From: Halicephalobus mephisto
Taxonomy: Eukaryota > Nematoda > Chromadorea > Rhabditida > Panagrolaimidae
NCBI GenBank assembly: GCA_009193035.1
Contig: SWDT01000186.1
Span: 288,028-352,027, forward strand
Length of the DNA stretch: 64,000 nucleotides
Direction: 5' to 3'
Shown: positions 1-12,048 of the stretch, one piece after another
How positions within the stretch are numbered: position 1 is the stretch's first letter
How the letters are laid out: each line of letters starts with the position of its first letter
Made by a program: the position numbers and the translations under genes
Notes under the pieces: model-generated
Database searches by the model: none
What the model saw: only the letters and a program-made list of their open reading frames with translations
Told to the model about the DNA's origin: nothing

Positions 1-194
1 CGAGACTAGGTCGTCCTTTGTCGTCGGGTACTGTAAGACGTAAACGGGGTCCGCCGTTTCTGGATTCTTGACTTCCTGATGACTTTAATGTTGATTGTCT
101 TGAAGGTTTTTGTGAATCTCCTCCATTGGGTAATAAATCTTTAGATGATGGATGTTGAGTGTGTAGTAATGGCTCTGCCAAAACAGTAGCCATT
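1..194 (-). CDS. N-terminal exon of an unrecognised protein (partial)
   Basis: An ATG at 194 (minus strand) opens a frame that stays open to the window edge, giving 64 residues and no stop. The peptide starts MATVLAEPLL and is rich in Ser, Pro, Lys and Arg, ending near GPRLRLTVPDDKGRPSL. Codon use looks coding and the base composition is clearly less AT-rich than the neighbouring DNA. No signal peptide or membrane segment is visible, so it resembles a disordered cytoplasmic N-terminus. I do not recognise the family. It lies head-to-head with ire-1, whose 5' exons are missing from this window, so the two genes may interleave. The call rests on ORF quality and composition only. Confidence 0.5.
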
Positions 195-1412
195 ATTGTC
201 CTTAAAATTGACAAGTTAAAAAATAAAAGAAAAGGTGAAAAAGAAAATGATGAATATGACATTTGCTAAAGGCAAAAAAAATTTTCTTAGTTTTGAGACA
301 AAAATTACACAGACACAATTGAATGACGTTAAGTATGGCTCTGTTTGTTGGCTTGATGAGTGATGAGTTAACTGACAAAGCGGAAGGTGGAGTTTTTAAC
401 TAGAAAGAATGTTTGGCTAATTTTGAGATCTGACAAAGAAAAATTATAAACAGATTGATGAGATATTATTGGCTGACAAATTTGCAAAAGGTGATGTGGG
501 TGGTGATAGGATAAATGTCATTGTTAATTTTTTAAAATGATAGTAAATTAGTTTTTTAGAGTAATTTAGTTTTGGAAGGAGATTGAGAAATGTAATCACG
601 ATATAGTATTTAGTAGTAATTTTGTAATAATTGTAAAATTATTAAAAATTAGAAATTATTGGAAACAAGGAAGTTAATTTTAAAGTCTTAACGAAATGGT
701 ACAGTAGTTTTTTACAGTAATTCAGTCTTGAAAGAAGATTGGGAAGTTTAGTCACAGTATAGCATTTAGAAATAGTTTAAAAATAATTGTAAAATTGTTG
801 AAAAGAAATTATTGGAAACAAGGAAGTTAATTTTAAAATGTTTTTAATGAAATGTTACATTAGTTTTTTTACAGTAATTCAGTTTTTAAAAGATATTAGA
901 AAGAATAGTTGTAGCATAACATTTAGAAATAGTTTAAAAATAATTGTAAAATTGTTGAAAATAAATTATTGGAAACAAGGAAGTTAATTTTAAAATGTTT
1001 TTAATGAAATGTTACAGTAGTTTTTTATAGTAATTCAGTCTTGAAAGAAGATCGGGAAGTTTAGTCACAGTGTAGCATTTAAGAATAGTTTAAAAATAAT
1101 TGTAAAATTGTTGAAAATAACAAATTATTTAAGAATAATTATTAAAAATAAATCACTTCAAAGATAATAAACTTTTTTAAAAAGAAAATTCACAAGCTTA
1201 AATCGGGTGCGAACTGGATTATCTTGACTTTGAGTTATAAATAAGAACTTGAAATTTGAACCCTTAGGATTTGAGGAAGCTAAAGTTCTACGTTTCTGTT
1301 TTGAGCGGAAATTTGTTGTTGATTTTTAATGAATAACAATGTGGACAGCTGACAGTATTTTAAAAATAATTTTCGATCTTTTAGAAGAATTTTATTGATT
1401 GAATAATTTTAG
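195..1412. other. AT-rich stretch between partial gene and first visible ire-1 exon
   Basis: No convincing coding exon was seen on either strand. The stretch contains a roughly 157-bp tandem repeat (listed separately). It ends in an AT-rich tract and the splice acceptor AATTTTAG that opens the ire-1 exon at 1413. Confidence 0.6.
548..1115. repeat. Tandem repeat, about 157-bp unit, four copies
   Basis: Units begin at about 548, 704, 861 and 1018. Each carries AGTTTTTTACAGTAATTCAG, then a GAAAGAAGATTGGGAAG-like block, AGCATTTAGAAATAG, and AATTATTGGAAACAAGG. Copies differ by scattered substitutions. The array sits in an intron or the upstream region of ire-1. Confidence 0.85.
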
Positions 1413-4400
1413 GATGAAGATGCTCCTGATCTTAGTTGGTTTGATACTGTACCTCAAGGGAGATTTCCATCAAATTCTTATAATGAGGAAATTGAAATTA
1501 TATCTAATGGAAAATTGAAAAATGCTTTATTTGTGGGAGAAAGTACCAATGGATTATTTGCCATACCGATTATTGTGGATAATGATTCTAATTCTTTTCC
1601 TAAAATTCTTGGACCTATGTTGATGGATGGACCTCCGCCGAATTCGGTTAATGCAAATGTTGATGGATCTATTGCAAGAAGACCACAATTGCCTAGAAAA
1701 GTGCCATTAACGATGACGACGTATAAAACAGTTGATGGAGAATATTTGCTTCTTGGATTTCATACATATCCGCAATTGGTTATGAAATATACGTTGGATG
1801 TAACGGATCCGACTAATTTGCCACGTTATGTTAATCCTTATCCATATTTGGAATATCAGATGGATAGTAACCCATTTCCAAGAAAGTGCATTGGAAAAAA
1901 TTGCAAAAAATCGCAAAAACAAAAACTTCTTCCAGCAAAATCAAATCAACTTCAAATCGAACAAGATCCGATCGATGAAGACGACAGAACGTTTATTGAA
2001 ATGTTGAATGAATTTTATGAAAAATATCCTTATCAAACATTTGGTTTTGTAACGACAATTACAGCATTATTGTTTGCTACAGTATATATGTTTGGAAGAG
2101 CAAGTGTCAGTCATCATAGTATTCCATCGAGGGAAACTTCTCATGCTAGTCAAAGAAGTAGAGCATATTCGACGGAACAAAGCAGGAAAACATGGAGTCA
2201 GATATTGTTTAGAACAAGTTCGAAAAATTCGGAAATTGTTCAAGAAGAAGAAGAAGATATTAATTTGGCAATTGGATGGAAAAAAATAGGAAAAATAGAA
2301 TATGATACAAATGCTATTTTGGGTAATGGATGTGAAGGAACGATTGTTTATAAAGGTAGATTTGATGGAAGAGAAGCGGCTGTGAAAAGAGTTATAACAG
2401 AAATAGTATCGTTTGTTGATAGAGAAATTAATCTTTTAAGACAAAGTGATAGTCATCCGAATGTTATTAGATATTTTTGTTCGGAATCAGATGGAACATT
2501 TAGATTTATTGCTTTGGAATTGTGTGATTGTTCTTTGAGAGAATATGTGATGAATCATGAAACTCAAAGAAGATATTCAGATGTTCCTAAAGTTGATATT
2601 ATGAGACAAGCGACAGAAGGATTGGCATATCTTCATCAAAATAGTATTGGTTTGTTTTAATTTTTTAATATGTAAGAAAAATAACTTGTGTTTTATCTAA
2701 ATTGATGATTAGAAGTTGAAGTCGAAATCTTGAATTTTCGTTCTGAGATAATAGTTTTAAATTTTGTTGTTTTAAAAGCTGTTTTATCTAAATTAATTTG
2801 GATTTTTTGAGTCGAAAATCATGTTTCAACGAAAAATCCAAATTTTGATTTTAAACTTTGATCATTAACTTTAATTTTTATGTTTACTACTTTATCTTAA
2901 TTCATAGTTAGAAGTTGAAGTCGAAATCTTGAATTTTCGTTCTGAGATGAAATTTTTAAATTTTGTTGTTTTAAAAGTTGTTTTTTCTAAATTAATTTGG
3001 ATTTTTTGAGTCAAAAATCATGTTTCAACGAAAAATCCAAATTTTGATTATGAATTCTGTTGACTTTTATAAATTAGTAGTGTTTTTGAGATTATTGTGG
3101 TTGTACTTATGATTTTTTAGATATTTATTAATAGTTTCATGTGTAAAAATTAATTTTCAAAGATGAACAAAAAGTTCTACATTATGATCCTAGTTCAGAG
3201 GTTTCTAAATTTATTGCAAAAATATAATTTTAAAGCATTGAGTATGAAATAACTATTAAAATAAGCGTAGTTTTAGACTGCTTTAATTTGTAAAAAGTTC
3301 TAGAAAGTTGTTTTGGAGTAATTTCATAAGGATTTTTGATTTTTGTAGTAAGGATTTAATGGTTGGTGTTTAGTTCATCGTGATATTAAACCAGAAAATA
3401 TCCTGTTAACTAGAGATACAAGAGGAAAGATAAGAGTTCTTATTTCTGATTTTGGACTTTGTAAACAGATTAGAGCTGGACATGCTTCTATTTCAAGAAT
3501 GTCAGGACTTGCTGGAACAGATGGATGGATCGCTCCGGAAGCTTACATTGATGGAGCGAGTATTACATGTCTTGCAGATGTTTTTAGTCTTGGTTGTTTG
3601 TATTTTTATATTTTAACAGACGGAAAACATCCTTTTGGAGAAAAAACTACAAGACAAGGAAATATTTTGAAAGGTGAATATAATTTGGCAGCTTTGACTC
3701 AAAGAGATACGTCGTTCAATATTGCGGCGTTAAATTTGGTGGAAAATATGATTCAATTGAAACCTAAAATTAGACCGAGACTTACAGTAGTTTTGAGTCA
3801 TCCTATGTTTTGGACAAATGAGAAAATTTTACAATTTTTTATGGATGTAAGTGATAGAATTGAACCGAAAAATGAAGAAGGATCAGAAGTGGTTGAAAGA
3901 TTAGAAAGATGTGGAACAAGAGTGACGAAAAATTTTATCGGTGTTATTGATGATCTTTTAAAAGCAGATTTGAAACAACGTAGAAGTTATAAAGGGGATT
4001 CAATAAGAGATTTATTAAGAGCATTGAGAAATAAAAAACATCATTATCATGAAATTCCTCAAGAAGTTCGACAACAAGTTGGAGAAATTCCAAATGGATA
4101 TACGCAATATTGGACATCGAAATTTCCAAGAGTAAGATGGTTTTTTTATTTTTAAAAAGTTTAACTTTTTTAATTTAAAATTATTTTTTTAATTTTTAGA
4201 AAATTTAATTTTTTTAGTTTAAAAATTGTTACTTTTTTTATTTTAAAAAAATTTAACTTTTTTTATTTAAAATTATTTTTTTATTTTAAAAAAATTTAAT
4301 TTTTAATTTAAAAATCATTACTTTTTTTATTTTTGAAGAAATTAATTTTTTTGTTTGAAATTTTTAAAAAGACTTTTTAAATTTTGTTTTTCAGCTATTG

Positions 4401-4766
4401 ATGCATGTTTATAATGCAATGATATGTTGTGCTGAGGAATCTGTATTTGCGACATATTATCCCATGGAAGCTCATTCGTTTTGTAACAGAAGATTAGAAG
4501 AAGAACTTGATAGTGATTTCATTATTGCTGGACAAGGATTTAATTTGAAACATACTATGTCAACGCCGGCTTTGCCAGGAAGTCCTGGAAAAATTCAAAG
4601 AGAAGGGACACCGGAAAATTGGAGAAATCAAGGACCGATATCAGCAAATGCGGCTAAAAAAAGAAAGAAAAAGAAAAGGGCTCCAATAAGTGTTTTGTCA
4701 ACAACGGATGAATTGGATCAAGATAGAAAACAAGATGACGATATAAAAGAAGAGTCTCCAGAATGA
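1413..4766 (+). CDS. ire-1: IRE1 unfolded-protein-response kinase/endoribonuclease (5' partial)
   Basis: ER-membrane stress sensor; in other animals it cleaves xbp-1 mRNA. Three exons are visible: 1413-2649, 3374-4131 and 4395-4766, with splice phases that agree (788 residues). In order they encode the end of the lumenal domain (LFVGESTNGLFA is the conserved lumenal motif), a membrane segment at about 2030-2095 (FVTTITALLFATVYMFG), a kinase with AAVKRV, split HRD (VHRDIKPENI), DFG (ISDFGLCK) and activation loop ending GTDGWIAPE, then the KEN RNase domain with RDLLRALRNKKHHYHEIP, which keeps the catalytic Arg-Asn-Lys/His cluster. The tail is Lys-rich (AKKRKKKKR) and acidic. About the first 300 lumenal residues are absent; no upstream exon was found back to position 1, so they lie outside the window or are lost. 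Confidence 0.93.
2698..3052. repeat. Direct duplication of about 165 bp inside ire-1 intron
   Basis: Two near-identical copies (about 2698-2866 and 2898-3052) share GAAGTTGAAGTCGAAATC, TTGAATTTTCGTTCTGAGAT and TTTCAACGAAAAATCCAAAT. They lie in the intron that splits the kinase HRD motif. Confidence 0.85.
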
Positions 4767-5694
4767 GAAAATGTGATACTCGTATCTGGATCGGGTTTTG
4801 AATGTTTTAGTTTTAGAATATTTCTGGTTGTCCCATATTTTGTCATTATTTTGGAATTATTTTTGTCTACTCATTCCATCAGTATCTTGCGAGTTTTTTG
4901 ATTGGTATATCGTGCCTTGTGATAAACTTGAATTGAACAATCTCTCGGAAGCAAATTATGGGGTATTTTTTGTTTGGGCAATTAAAGATATCAAGAATAG
5001 TATCTGGAAAAGTAGGAAAATAACCCCTCTCAGTCACTATCCGAAATAACTTCTAGAGCTATCAAAAATGAGAAGAGTGACTGAGTTTAATGATTATGAA
5101 TCTCTCAGTCACTATCTGGATAATTGGTTACTAGTTAGACAGTATTTAAAGGAAATTTCCTAGACACCATCAATTCAGTGAGTCTAGGGATAGTGTCCAA
5201 AAAAGCAGAAATTACTTTTCCAGTCACTATCCAAAACTCCTTGTTGACTTGTAAGAAACCGAATTTTCATTTAAAAAATAGTGACTAATTTAAATACATC
5301 ATTCTGTTACTATTCATGTAGTATTATTAAGGATAGTGTCCAAAAAGGAGAAAGTGTCATTTTCAGTCACTATCCGGAATTGGTTGTTCATTTGTGAAAA
5401 ATATTTTTCAATAATAATTTCGAATAGCGACTAAGTTAGACAACGAATTTTTATGACTTTTAATGAGCAGTAAAATACTCATTTTTCTATTTTTGAATTC
5501 TACGCAATCCAACTGACAAACTCTTGTAACAGAAGACATCTCCATGGAGACGGAGTTCCGTTTTTCGCTTGAGAACGATTTTTTTGCAGCTGCTTGAGTT
5601 ATTTGATTTAACATTTATTTCTTTTACACAAATATTTAAAAAATATTTAATAGATGTCGTAATGCTTATTTAGTTACGAATTTGCTATTTAATC
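4767..5694. other. Intergenic region, ire-1 to 5-phosphatase
   Basis: No gene is seen. About 5025-5390 belongs to the dispersed TAGTGACTG/CAGTCACTA repeat family (listed separately). The remainder is AT-rich and would hold the ire-1 3' end and the promoter of the phosphatase gene. Confidence 0.6.
5025..5395. repeat. TAGTGACTG/CAGTCACTA-family repeat, copy 1
   Basis: Contains alternating CAGTCACTATCC and GGATAGTG(T/A)C motifs. It shares long homology, in reverse orientation, with about 10400-10650 and 36940-37345, including the block around CATCAATTCAGTGAGTCTA and TTTAAAGGAAATTTCC. Confidence 0.85.
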
Positions 5695-8600
5695 ATGGAA
5701 AAAGAAGAAATTGTGGTTTCTGAAAAAGTTTCGACTGGGTTAAAATCAGGAAGAAGTCCGAGTATTTCCCACGTATTGGAAGAAGCCAGTTCCGTGATTC
5801 TGAATGAGGAAGAATCTCCTCCTCTTTATAACTTTGTTGGAATGCCTACTTCAAGTAAGGTTTAATTTCGAAAAAAATCAGATAATTTCGTAAAATTAAA
5901 AAAATTAAACTACACCGAAATTTGTAAAAAATCCAAAATTTAAATCGTCGTAACTCAGTGAATATTTGATGGATTTTCATAATTATTTTTCTATTATCTT
6001 TATATGAGTTTTGTATTTCATTTGATATCAAGAAATTACAAAATTAGATGTGGTTTTTGAGGAAAATTTGTGATTATAAAAATTTCCTTTTGCGTCGTAA
6101 TCGCAGTTGTCGAGTCTTGGCGTTGTGTTCCAGATCCAATTCGATTCATTTCTTGTGAAACAAAGATCCTACATTTTCTAAAAGCTTATACAGTAGAACT
6201 TGGATATAAGATACCCTGGCTATAATATATTCTTTCTTATAAGATACGCTTTGACTAGTCCCGAGGGGGTATCTTATATCCAAGTTCGACTGTATATAGA
6301 ACTAGGTATTTTGTAATTATTTTAAAAAATATATATAATACAGTAGATCGTGGATATAAAATATTCCCACTATAACATATCTCACTTTATAGAATACGGC
6401 ACGAGTGAGTTTGGTTAGTCTGCCTTCAAATTTACCCCCGTTATGATATATTTTTTGTTATAAGATATGCTTTGCCCGATCCCAAGGAGGTATTTTATAT
6501 CCAAGTTCTACTGTATTATAGCGAGGGTTAATTTGAAAACAGACTAACCAAACTCACTTAATCACACCGTATGCTATAACAAGAAATATATTATAGCGGG
6601 GGGTATCTTATACAAGTTCGACCGTGTTCAGTTTTGCAAAATATATGATCATGAAAGAAATAGTGAAATTATCTGAATTAGATGCGAAAAATTACGAAAA
6701 TACCCACGTATACAAAGTTACATCAGTTTTTAATTTTAATTTTTTAAATGTTTTATTTTTGAATATTTTAAAGTTCAATTTTAAATTTTTTTAAATTGAA
6801 TTCTGATGTTAGAAATTGTAATTATTACTGAACATATTAAAAATTTAAAAATTAAAAATTTATTAGATATCCCTAAATTAGAAAATTTCAATTTTTTAAA
6901 TGTTTTATTTTTGAGTATTTTAAAGTTCAATTTTAAATTTCTTAAAAATTTAATTTTGTTTAAAGTTGTAATTGTTGCTGAAAACACCAGGAATTCAAGA
7001 AATAATCCGGATTCTGGATTTACTTTTAGCTGTGATGTCATCGTGGAGGACTTGTTTCCAGAATTTTCCATTTTTAAAATTATCTCTTTTCAATTATTCA
7101 TTTTTATTATTTTTATTTTTACAGAACAAGGTAGAACTAACGACAGCCATTTCTACTCGCAGTTCAATGAAGATTCGTTCATCAAAGAACACAGATTGAC
7201 CCCTGGGGTCTTCGGGAAAGGAGGTGTGGCTCTTCCTCCTCGAGCGGAACTCAACGACCTCCTCAAGGACGGGGAAAGCATAAAAGTAATGTGCTTCACC
7301 TGGAACATCAACGGGAAATCCATCTCTTCCATCAGATCTATCAACGACCTCTTCCAGCAGATACCCCCTCAGGAAAGACCGGATGTCTTCGCCGTTGCTG
7401 TTCAGGAGCTTCCATCCACGACATTGTAAGTTTTGATATATGAAATAGTTAATTTTCAACTTTTTCGATATATGGAAAAGTGAATTTTTATTTCTATATG
7501 GATATATGAAATAGTTAATTTGGAACTTTTTTGATATATGGAAAAGTGGATTTCTATATGGATATGTGAAATAGTTAACTTTGAACTTTTCCATTTTGAT
7601 TTGTAGAATAATTGGATTTGAATTTTTTAGATTCTTATATATGAAATAGTTAATTTTTAACTTTGTGATTTCGATATATGAGATGGTTAATTTTGGATTT
7701 TTAGGATTTCGTATATTTAGTTTTGGAATTTTTCGATATATGAAATGATTAATGTTGGACTTTTTGATGTATGGAATTTCAAATGTCATTAGTTTTGATA
7801 TATGGAATATTTAATTTTGAATTTTTTAGATTTTCACGTATGGAATGATTAATTTTAAAATTTTCCACTTTCAGAAGATTCCATCGCGATATGGTCCAGG
7901 GAATCCAGGAGGGGATTAAGAACACTCACCAGACTTTCTGTTGGGTCCGACAGTGGTCCCAGTTGCTCATTGTTTTTATAAAAAAACATTTGTGTCTCTA
8001 CACTTCGAGTGAGTTTTTCGTTTTCGAAACAGTGATTTCGGTTGGTCTTTGACTTTTGAAATAACACTACTCCAATTTCGAAGATAATCAAAATTCTCGT
8101 AGTTGATTTTTGAGTTTCCAGGACAACACTTGACTGATATGCAAAATTTTTCCATATAGTTTCTGTTCAAAACCAAGTTTTTAAAAATAAGTAATTTTGT
8201 TTGGTTTCAGAGGAAGTTATGTGGATGCAAAAATGAATTTTAAGTAATTAATGTTCATCCTTAAATAAAAGAATACTGATCTAGATCATTAAGTGGTCTG
8301 CCGCTAGGGGTCAAACCACGGTGAAGGCACGCCATCCCGTCCGATCTGGCAAGTTAAGCGCCGTAGGGCTTGATTAGTACTTGGATCGGAGACGTCCTGG
8401 GAATCTCGAGTGCTCCTAGTTTTTTGATTTTATTCTAAATACCAAAAATATTAGAACACAGATCAGGAAGCGACGGTAACCACCTCTCAGAGGTAATCGA
8501 GACATTTATTTCCACTTTTTTTTAACTCTCTAATTTCACCTGCAAAAAACGAAAAAGTAGTCGAATTGGAAATCTCGAATGTTTCTAGTTTTTCCAAGAA

Positions 8601-10139
8601 TAAATACCGTTTCTCATCACATCATTTTGCACATATAATTTCTACTTAAAACCAGACAAGTACTTTTTTGACAACTTTTAGTTTAGCTCTGAGTAGAAAA
8701 CAAGTGGACATAATTCTACATATCATTCAAGTGGCGTTAATTTTCAAAATGATCATTGAAATTTCGTTTTGGGATCACTTTTATTCTTTTTACAACGAAA
8801 GATCCAATTTGACTTTTTAAAAAATCAATCTTTCATATTATGACTCATATTCCAAGTTGATTCTTTTACTTTATAAAGCTTTCCCTTCAGGACCTGAGTA
8901 CCAATTTGTCGCCAGTAGCAGACTCGCGAAGCCTTTCAAAACGAAAGGAGCCATTGGGATCTGTTTCAGAATCCTCCAAGCTTCATTCGTCTTCATTTCT
9001 TGTCATTTTTCACGTAAGATTTTTTCCAATATGAAGATTACAATAATTATTTATTTTTAATTCTTTGATCTCAGCGAACCGGTGTGGTTGCGCGAGGGAT
9101 AAGAGAACCTTATTTATCCGAACAATAATAAGATTAAACATAATAATAATCATAATTAACTAGTCAACACTCAGTCTGTCGTGTACAGTATACCTACGGT
9201 CCAGCACGTAGACTATTTTCCTTCGAGACTGCACATTCTGACTTATCTACACAATGACCAATTAACACATAGATATAGCATTAATATTTATCTTTTAGAT
9301 GGCAGTTTGAAAAACCGATTATTAGACTACAAGAAAGCCTCCCAAGCATTTAATTTTAAAAATACCCTGAAACCAAATTCACCACTGAGAGAACAACATT
9401 CGATATTCAATGCTAATGTTGTTTTTTGGTTTGGAGACTTGAACTTTAGATTAGCAGAAAGATTAAACGCAGATGACATAGGTCAAAAGTACGGTAAACA
9501 AATTTTTGTTCATCGACAGGATTTTGACGAACTTTTCAAAGTCGATGAATTGAAACAGAGTATGGAAGATGGATTGGCCTTCAACGGGTTCAGAGAAGCT
9601 AGTGTTATTTTTCCTCCGAGTTACAAATTCATCACTGGGACACAGAATTACTCGAAACATAGAATTCCTAGTTATACGGTAGGTTCCGAAACTTTTCGAC
9701 AAGTAGATAGTGATTAATGTAAATAATCACTTCTAGTCACTATTCTAGATGATTTATGCAGCTGTCAAAAATAACAGTTCCAATGCTAATCTTGGATAGT
9801 GACTAATTTCGACAGTTACTTGGTCACTATCCACACAATTTCGTTCCTGTTTGGATAGTGACTGATTTTTACAATTTGCACTTTGACTTAATCACTGCTT
9901 TTACAACACCATTACAGGACAGAATATTGTACTATTCCATGAGATCGAACGACATCCAGCCAGTCCGTTATGACATTGTCTGGCCAATCACTGTATCGGA
10001 CCACAAAGCGATCTACGGTATCTACATGGCAAAGGTTGTGAACGGTCCTTTGAGTCCTCTCCCCATGGAATCTCTTCAAATAATCTATCCGGGTAACGGT
10101 GGTGATAGTTCTGGTAACGACGATGAAACCAAAGAATAA
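5695..10139 (+). CDS. Inositol polyphosphate 5-phosphatase
   Basis: Removes the 5-phosphate from inositol phosphates or phosphoinositides. Six phase-consistent exons: 5695-5854, 7125-7425, 7875-8008, 8891-9013, 9299-9678 and 9918-10139 (439 residues). The endonuclease/exonuclease/phosphatase motifs appear in order: FTWNINGK, VQELPSTTL, KTKGAIGI, the SCHFSHG histidine motif, FWFGDLNFRL, FPPSYKF, the exon-spanning PSYT/DRILY motif, and SDHKAIYG. All catalytic positions expected for the family are therefore present. The first exon is an acidic Ser-rich N-terminus with no signal peptide. There is no Sac1, RhoGAP or SH2 domain, so it is a single-domain enzyme like INPP5K/INPP5J-type proteins; the exact orthologue is uncertain. 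Introns carry a 5S rRNA gene, MITEs and simple repeats. Confidence 0.9.
6191..6292. mobile_element. MITE with pogo/Tigger-like termini
   Basis: A 102-bp element begins CAGTAGAACTTGGATATAAG and ends in the matching inverse (CTTATATCCAAGTTCGACTG), flanked by TA on both sides. CAGT(A/C)GAAC termini with a TA target site are typical of pogo-type Tc1/mariner elements. It has no coding capacity. Confidence 0.8.
6341..6632. mobile_element. Second and third MITE copies (compound)
   Basis: A second element spans 6341-6513 (CAGTAGATCGTGGATATAAA to ATATCCAAGTTCTACTG, TA-flanked). An overlapping reversed partial copy follows to about 6632 and repeats the internal GACTAACCAAACTCACT block in inverse orientation. 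Together with the 6191 copy this forms a nested MITE cluster in the first phosphatase intron. Confidence 0.7.
7426..7874. repeat. Intron filled with degenerate GATATATG(A)AATAGTTAATTT repeats
   Basis: About nine imperfect copies of a motif around GATATATGAAATAGTTAATT, spaced irregularly by roughly 40-65 bp, make up this phosphatase intron. Confidence 0.7.
8303..8420 (+). rRNA. 5S ribosomal RNA gene
   Basis: About 118 nt match the nematode 5S pattern throughout: GCACGCCATCCCGTCCGATC, TGGCAAGTTAAGC, TTAGTACTTGGATCGGAGAC and CCTGGGAAT, all at the expected spacing and including the internal control region. The termini CTAGGGG and CTCCTAG pair as helix I with one G-U. A T-run (TTTTTTG) follows directly, as expected for a Pol III terminator. 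It lies in the fourth intron (8009-8890) of the phosphatase gene, same strand, as a single copy and not in an array. It differs from the C. elegans form at scattered loop and stem positions, so it could be a minor variant or a dispersed copy. Confidence 0.88.
9690..9870. repeat. TAGTGACTG-family repeat in phosphatase intron
   Basis: Contains GATAGTGATTAATG, AGTCACTATTCTAG, GGATAGTGACTAATTTCG and GGATAGTGACTGATTT in both orientations within the intron 9679-9917. Confidence 0.7.
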
Positions 10140-12048
10140 AAGATTTGTGACTTTTGAAAATTAAACTTTTGCAATTCTTTATTTTTGCAATTTTCTCGGC
10201 AGTTGGCCTGGAAAATGGATTGGACAATTGACAGCTCTGAGAAGGAAAATCGGTCATTTGGCGATCTCGGTGGGTCCGCCAATTATTGTTTTTCGGAGGT
10301 TTTCTACTTTGTGGTAGATTCCAATAGTATCTGGATGGGGTAATAAATAACAAAACCCACTAGCTATTCAGAGTTATTATTAAAAAATACTTTTTTACAA
10401 GTCAACAAGGAGTTTCGGATAGTGACTGGAAAAGTAATTTCTGCTTTTTTTGGACACTATCCTTAGACTCACTGAATTGATGATACCTGGGAAATTTCCT
10501 TTAAATACTGTCTAACTAGTAACCAATTATCCAGATAGTGACTGAGAGATTCATAATCATTAAACTCAGTCACTCTTCTCATTTTTGACAGCTCTAGAAA
10601 TTATTTCGGATAGTGACTGAGAGGAATTATTTTCCTACTTTTCCGGATGCTGTTCAAAATTATTTCGGAAAAAACTCAGATTTTTAAAATCCAATTTTCC
10701 CACTGTTACAGCAAACAGAAGCAGACTTTGTACCAGTGATTCGAAGTCCGTTCTTTCGAAAGATTTCAAAACAGTATCCAATTGATTTTTCTCGAACATC
10801 TAAACAATTTCTATTTGTAACTTTTTAAAAACAAACAAGTTTGTTATCAGATGAATTTTAATCTTTTGAGGCTAATCAATATTCGTTGAATTTGTTATAA
10901 TCTTGTTCTTGGCCTCGAGAAGAAAACTTTCTGTTTGTTTGCTTTGTCTCGAGATTTTCAGACGAGGAAATGAAACTTTTAACATTTGATTTTGTCAAAA
11001 CTACGATGACGAAGTAATTCGGGTTCGATGAATTGTTTTCAACGTTCAAAATAGAACTTGGTTGTAGGCAGTTTTATTGCTTTTGTTTGATTCGAAAATG
11101 GGAGTTTTAGTGTCAGTTTTAATAGCGGAAGTATTTTAAATGATAATGACGGGATTTTCACGTATGAATTTTGTTAAAAAATCCTTTAAAATATTACCAC
11201 AACTTTCTTTAAAAAATCTTGAATTTTAAGGATCACCAAATAATAAAATCTTTTTAATGAAGATAAAACTTAATAATGTAAAATTTATTTTTTTAAAATA
11301 AATATATTGAAAAATTTCGAAAATAAAAGTCGTTATTTAATAAATTTTAAAATTGATAAAACTCATTCGAAATCCCTTTGATAATATCCTCAACAATTTT
11401 TGATAAGATCCCATGTATGGAAACTTTCTCAGCCCATCAGCTAAATCCCCAGTCCCACCCATGAATGACATCTTGTCTCCCTAAGGGTGTTCCTAGCACT
11501 TATCAAAGACCCTTCCACTCAATAAAAAATGGTTTCCTCTGAACTTTCACCCCGTTGTTGACTTTGCAAATCAGACACAAGCCAACTCATCGATCCGTTC
11601 TCGCAAGTAAAACTGGCCCAGTCCCCGTTTTCGTGTCTTTTGAAATGAAAAAACTGGCATGTTGAACGTATAAAAAAAGAGAAAATGTTCCCAGGCCAAT
11701 TTCTTCTTGGTTTGCCCTTTACTTGGCGCCATTTCTGCCTACATAGAAAAACGAAGAACTTGTTCCAATCGAGTTGGTTTTCTTCCAATTGATTCCTGAC
11801 GCGATTTTTCTTCCTTTTTGCAGTTTTTATATCCAACGATTGAAACAATTTTGAGTTTTACTTTTTCCATATATATATTTCGCGTGAGTTACAGTTATTA
11901 TTATTTGTAGGTATACTTTTGTGATTTTTGCTATGGAATTTTTATTTTCAGGTGCCTTGTGGCCGTAGGAATCTAGATGTAAAGACCATAAATTTGGATC
12001 ATTTTATTTCTCCCATATTTACCATCCGAAAGTCCATTACCATCAGAA
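10140..12048. other. Intergenic region, phosphatase to DNAJC14-like gene
   Basis: It holds another copy of the TAGTGACTG repeat element (about 10400-10650). The rest is AT-rich with no gene recognised. The minus-strand ORF at 11519-11848 has no family features and I do not call it. Confidence 0.6.
10400..10650. repeat. TAGTGACTG/CAGTCACTA-family repeat, inverted copy
   Basis: Reads as the reverse complement of about 5025-5250: GGATAGTGACTGGAAAAG, TTGGACACTATCCTTAGACT, TTTAAATACTGTCTAACTAG and GGATAGTGACTGAGAG all recur in order. Confidence 0.85.

Noticed and set aside
6781..7789. Long Asn/Ile/Lys-rich ORFs on both strands
   Set aside because: Composition is that of AT-rich intron; only 7125-7425 (plus) is a real exon.
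11519..11848. Minus-strand 109-codon ORF
   Set aside because: Aromatic- and Cys-rich translation with no recognisable domain or splice partners; treated as random.
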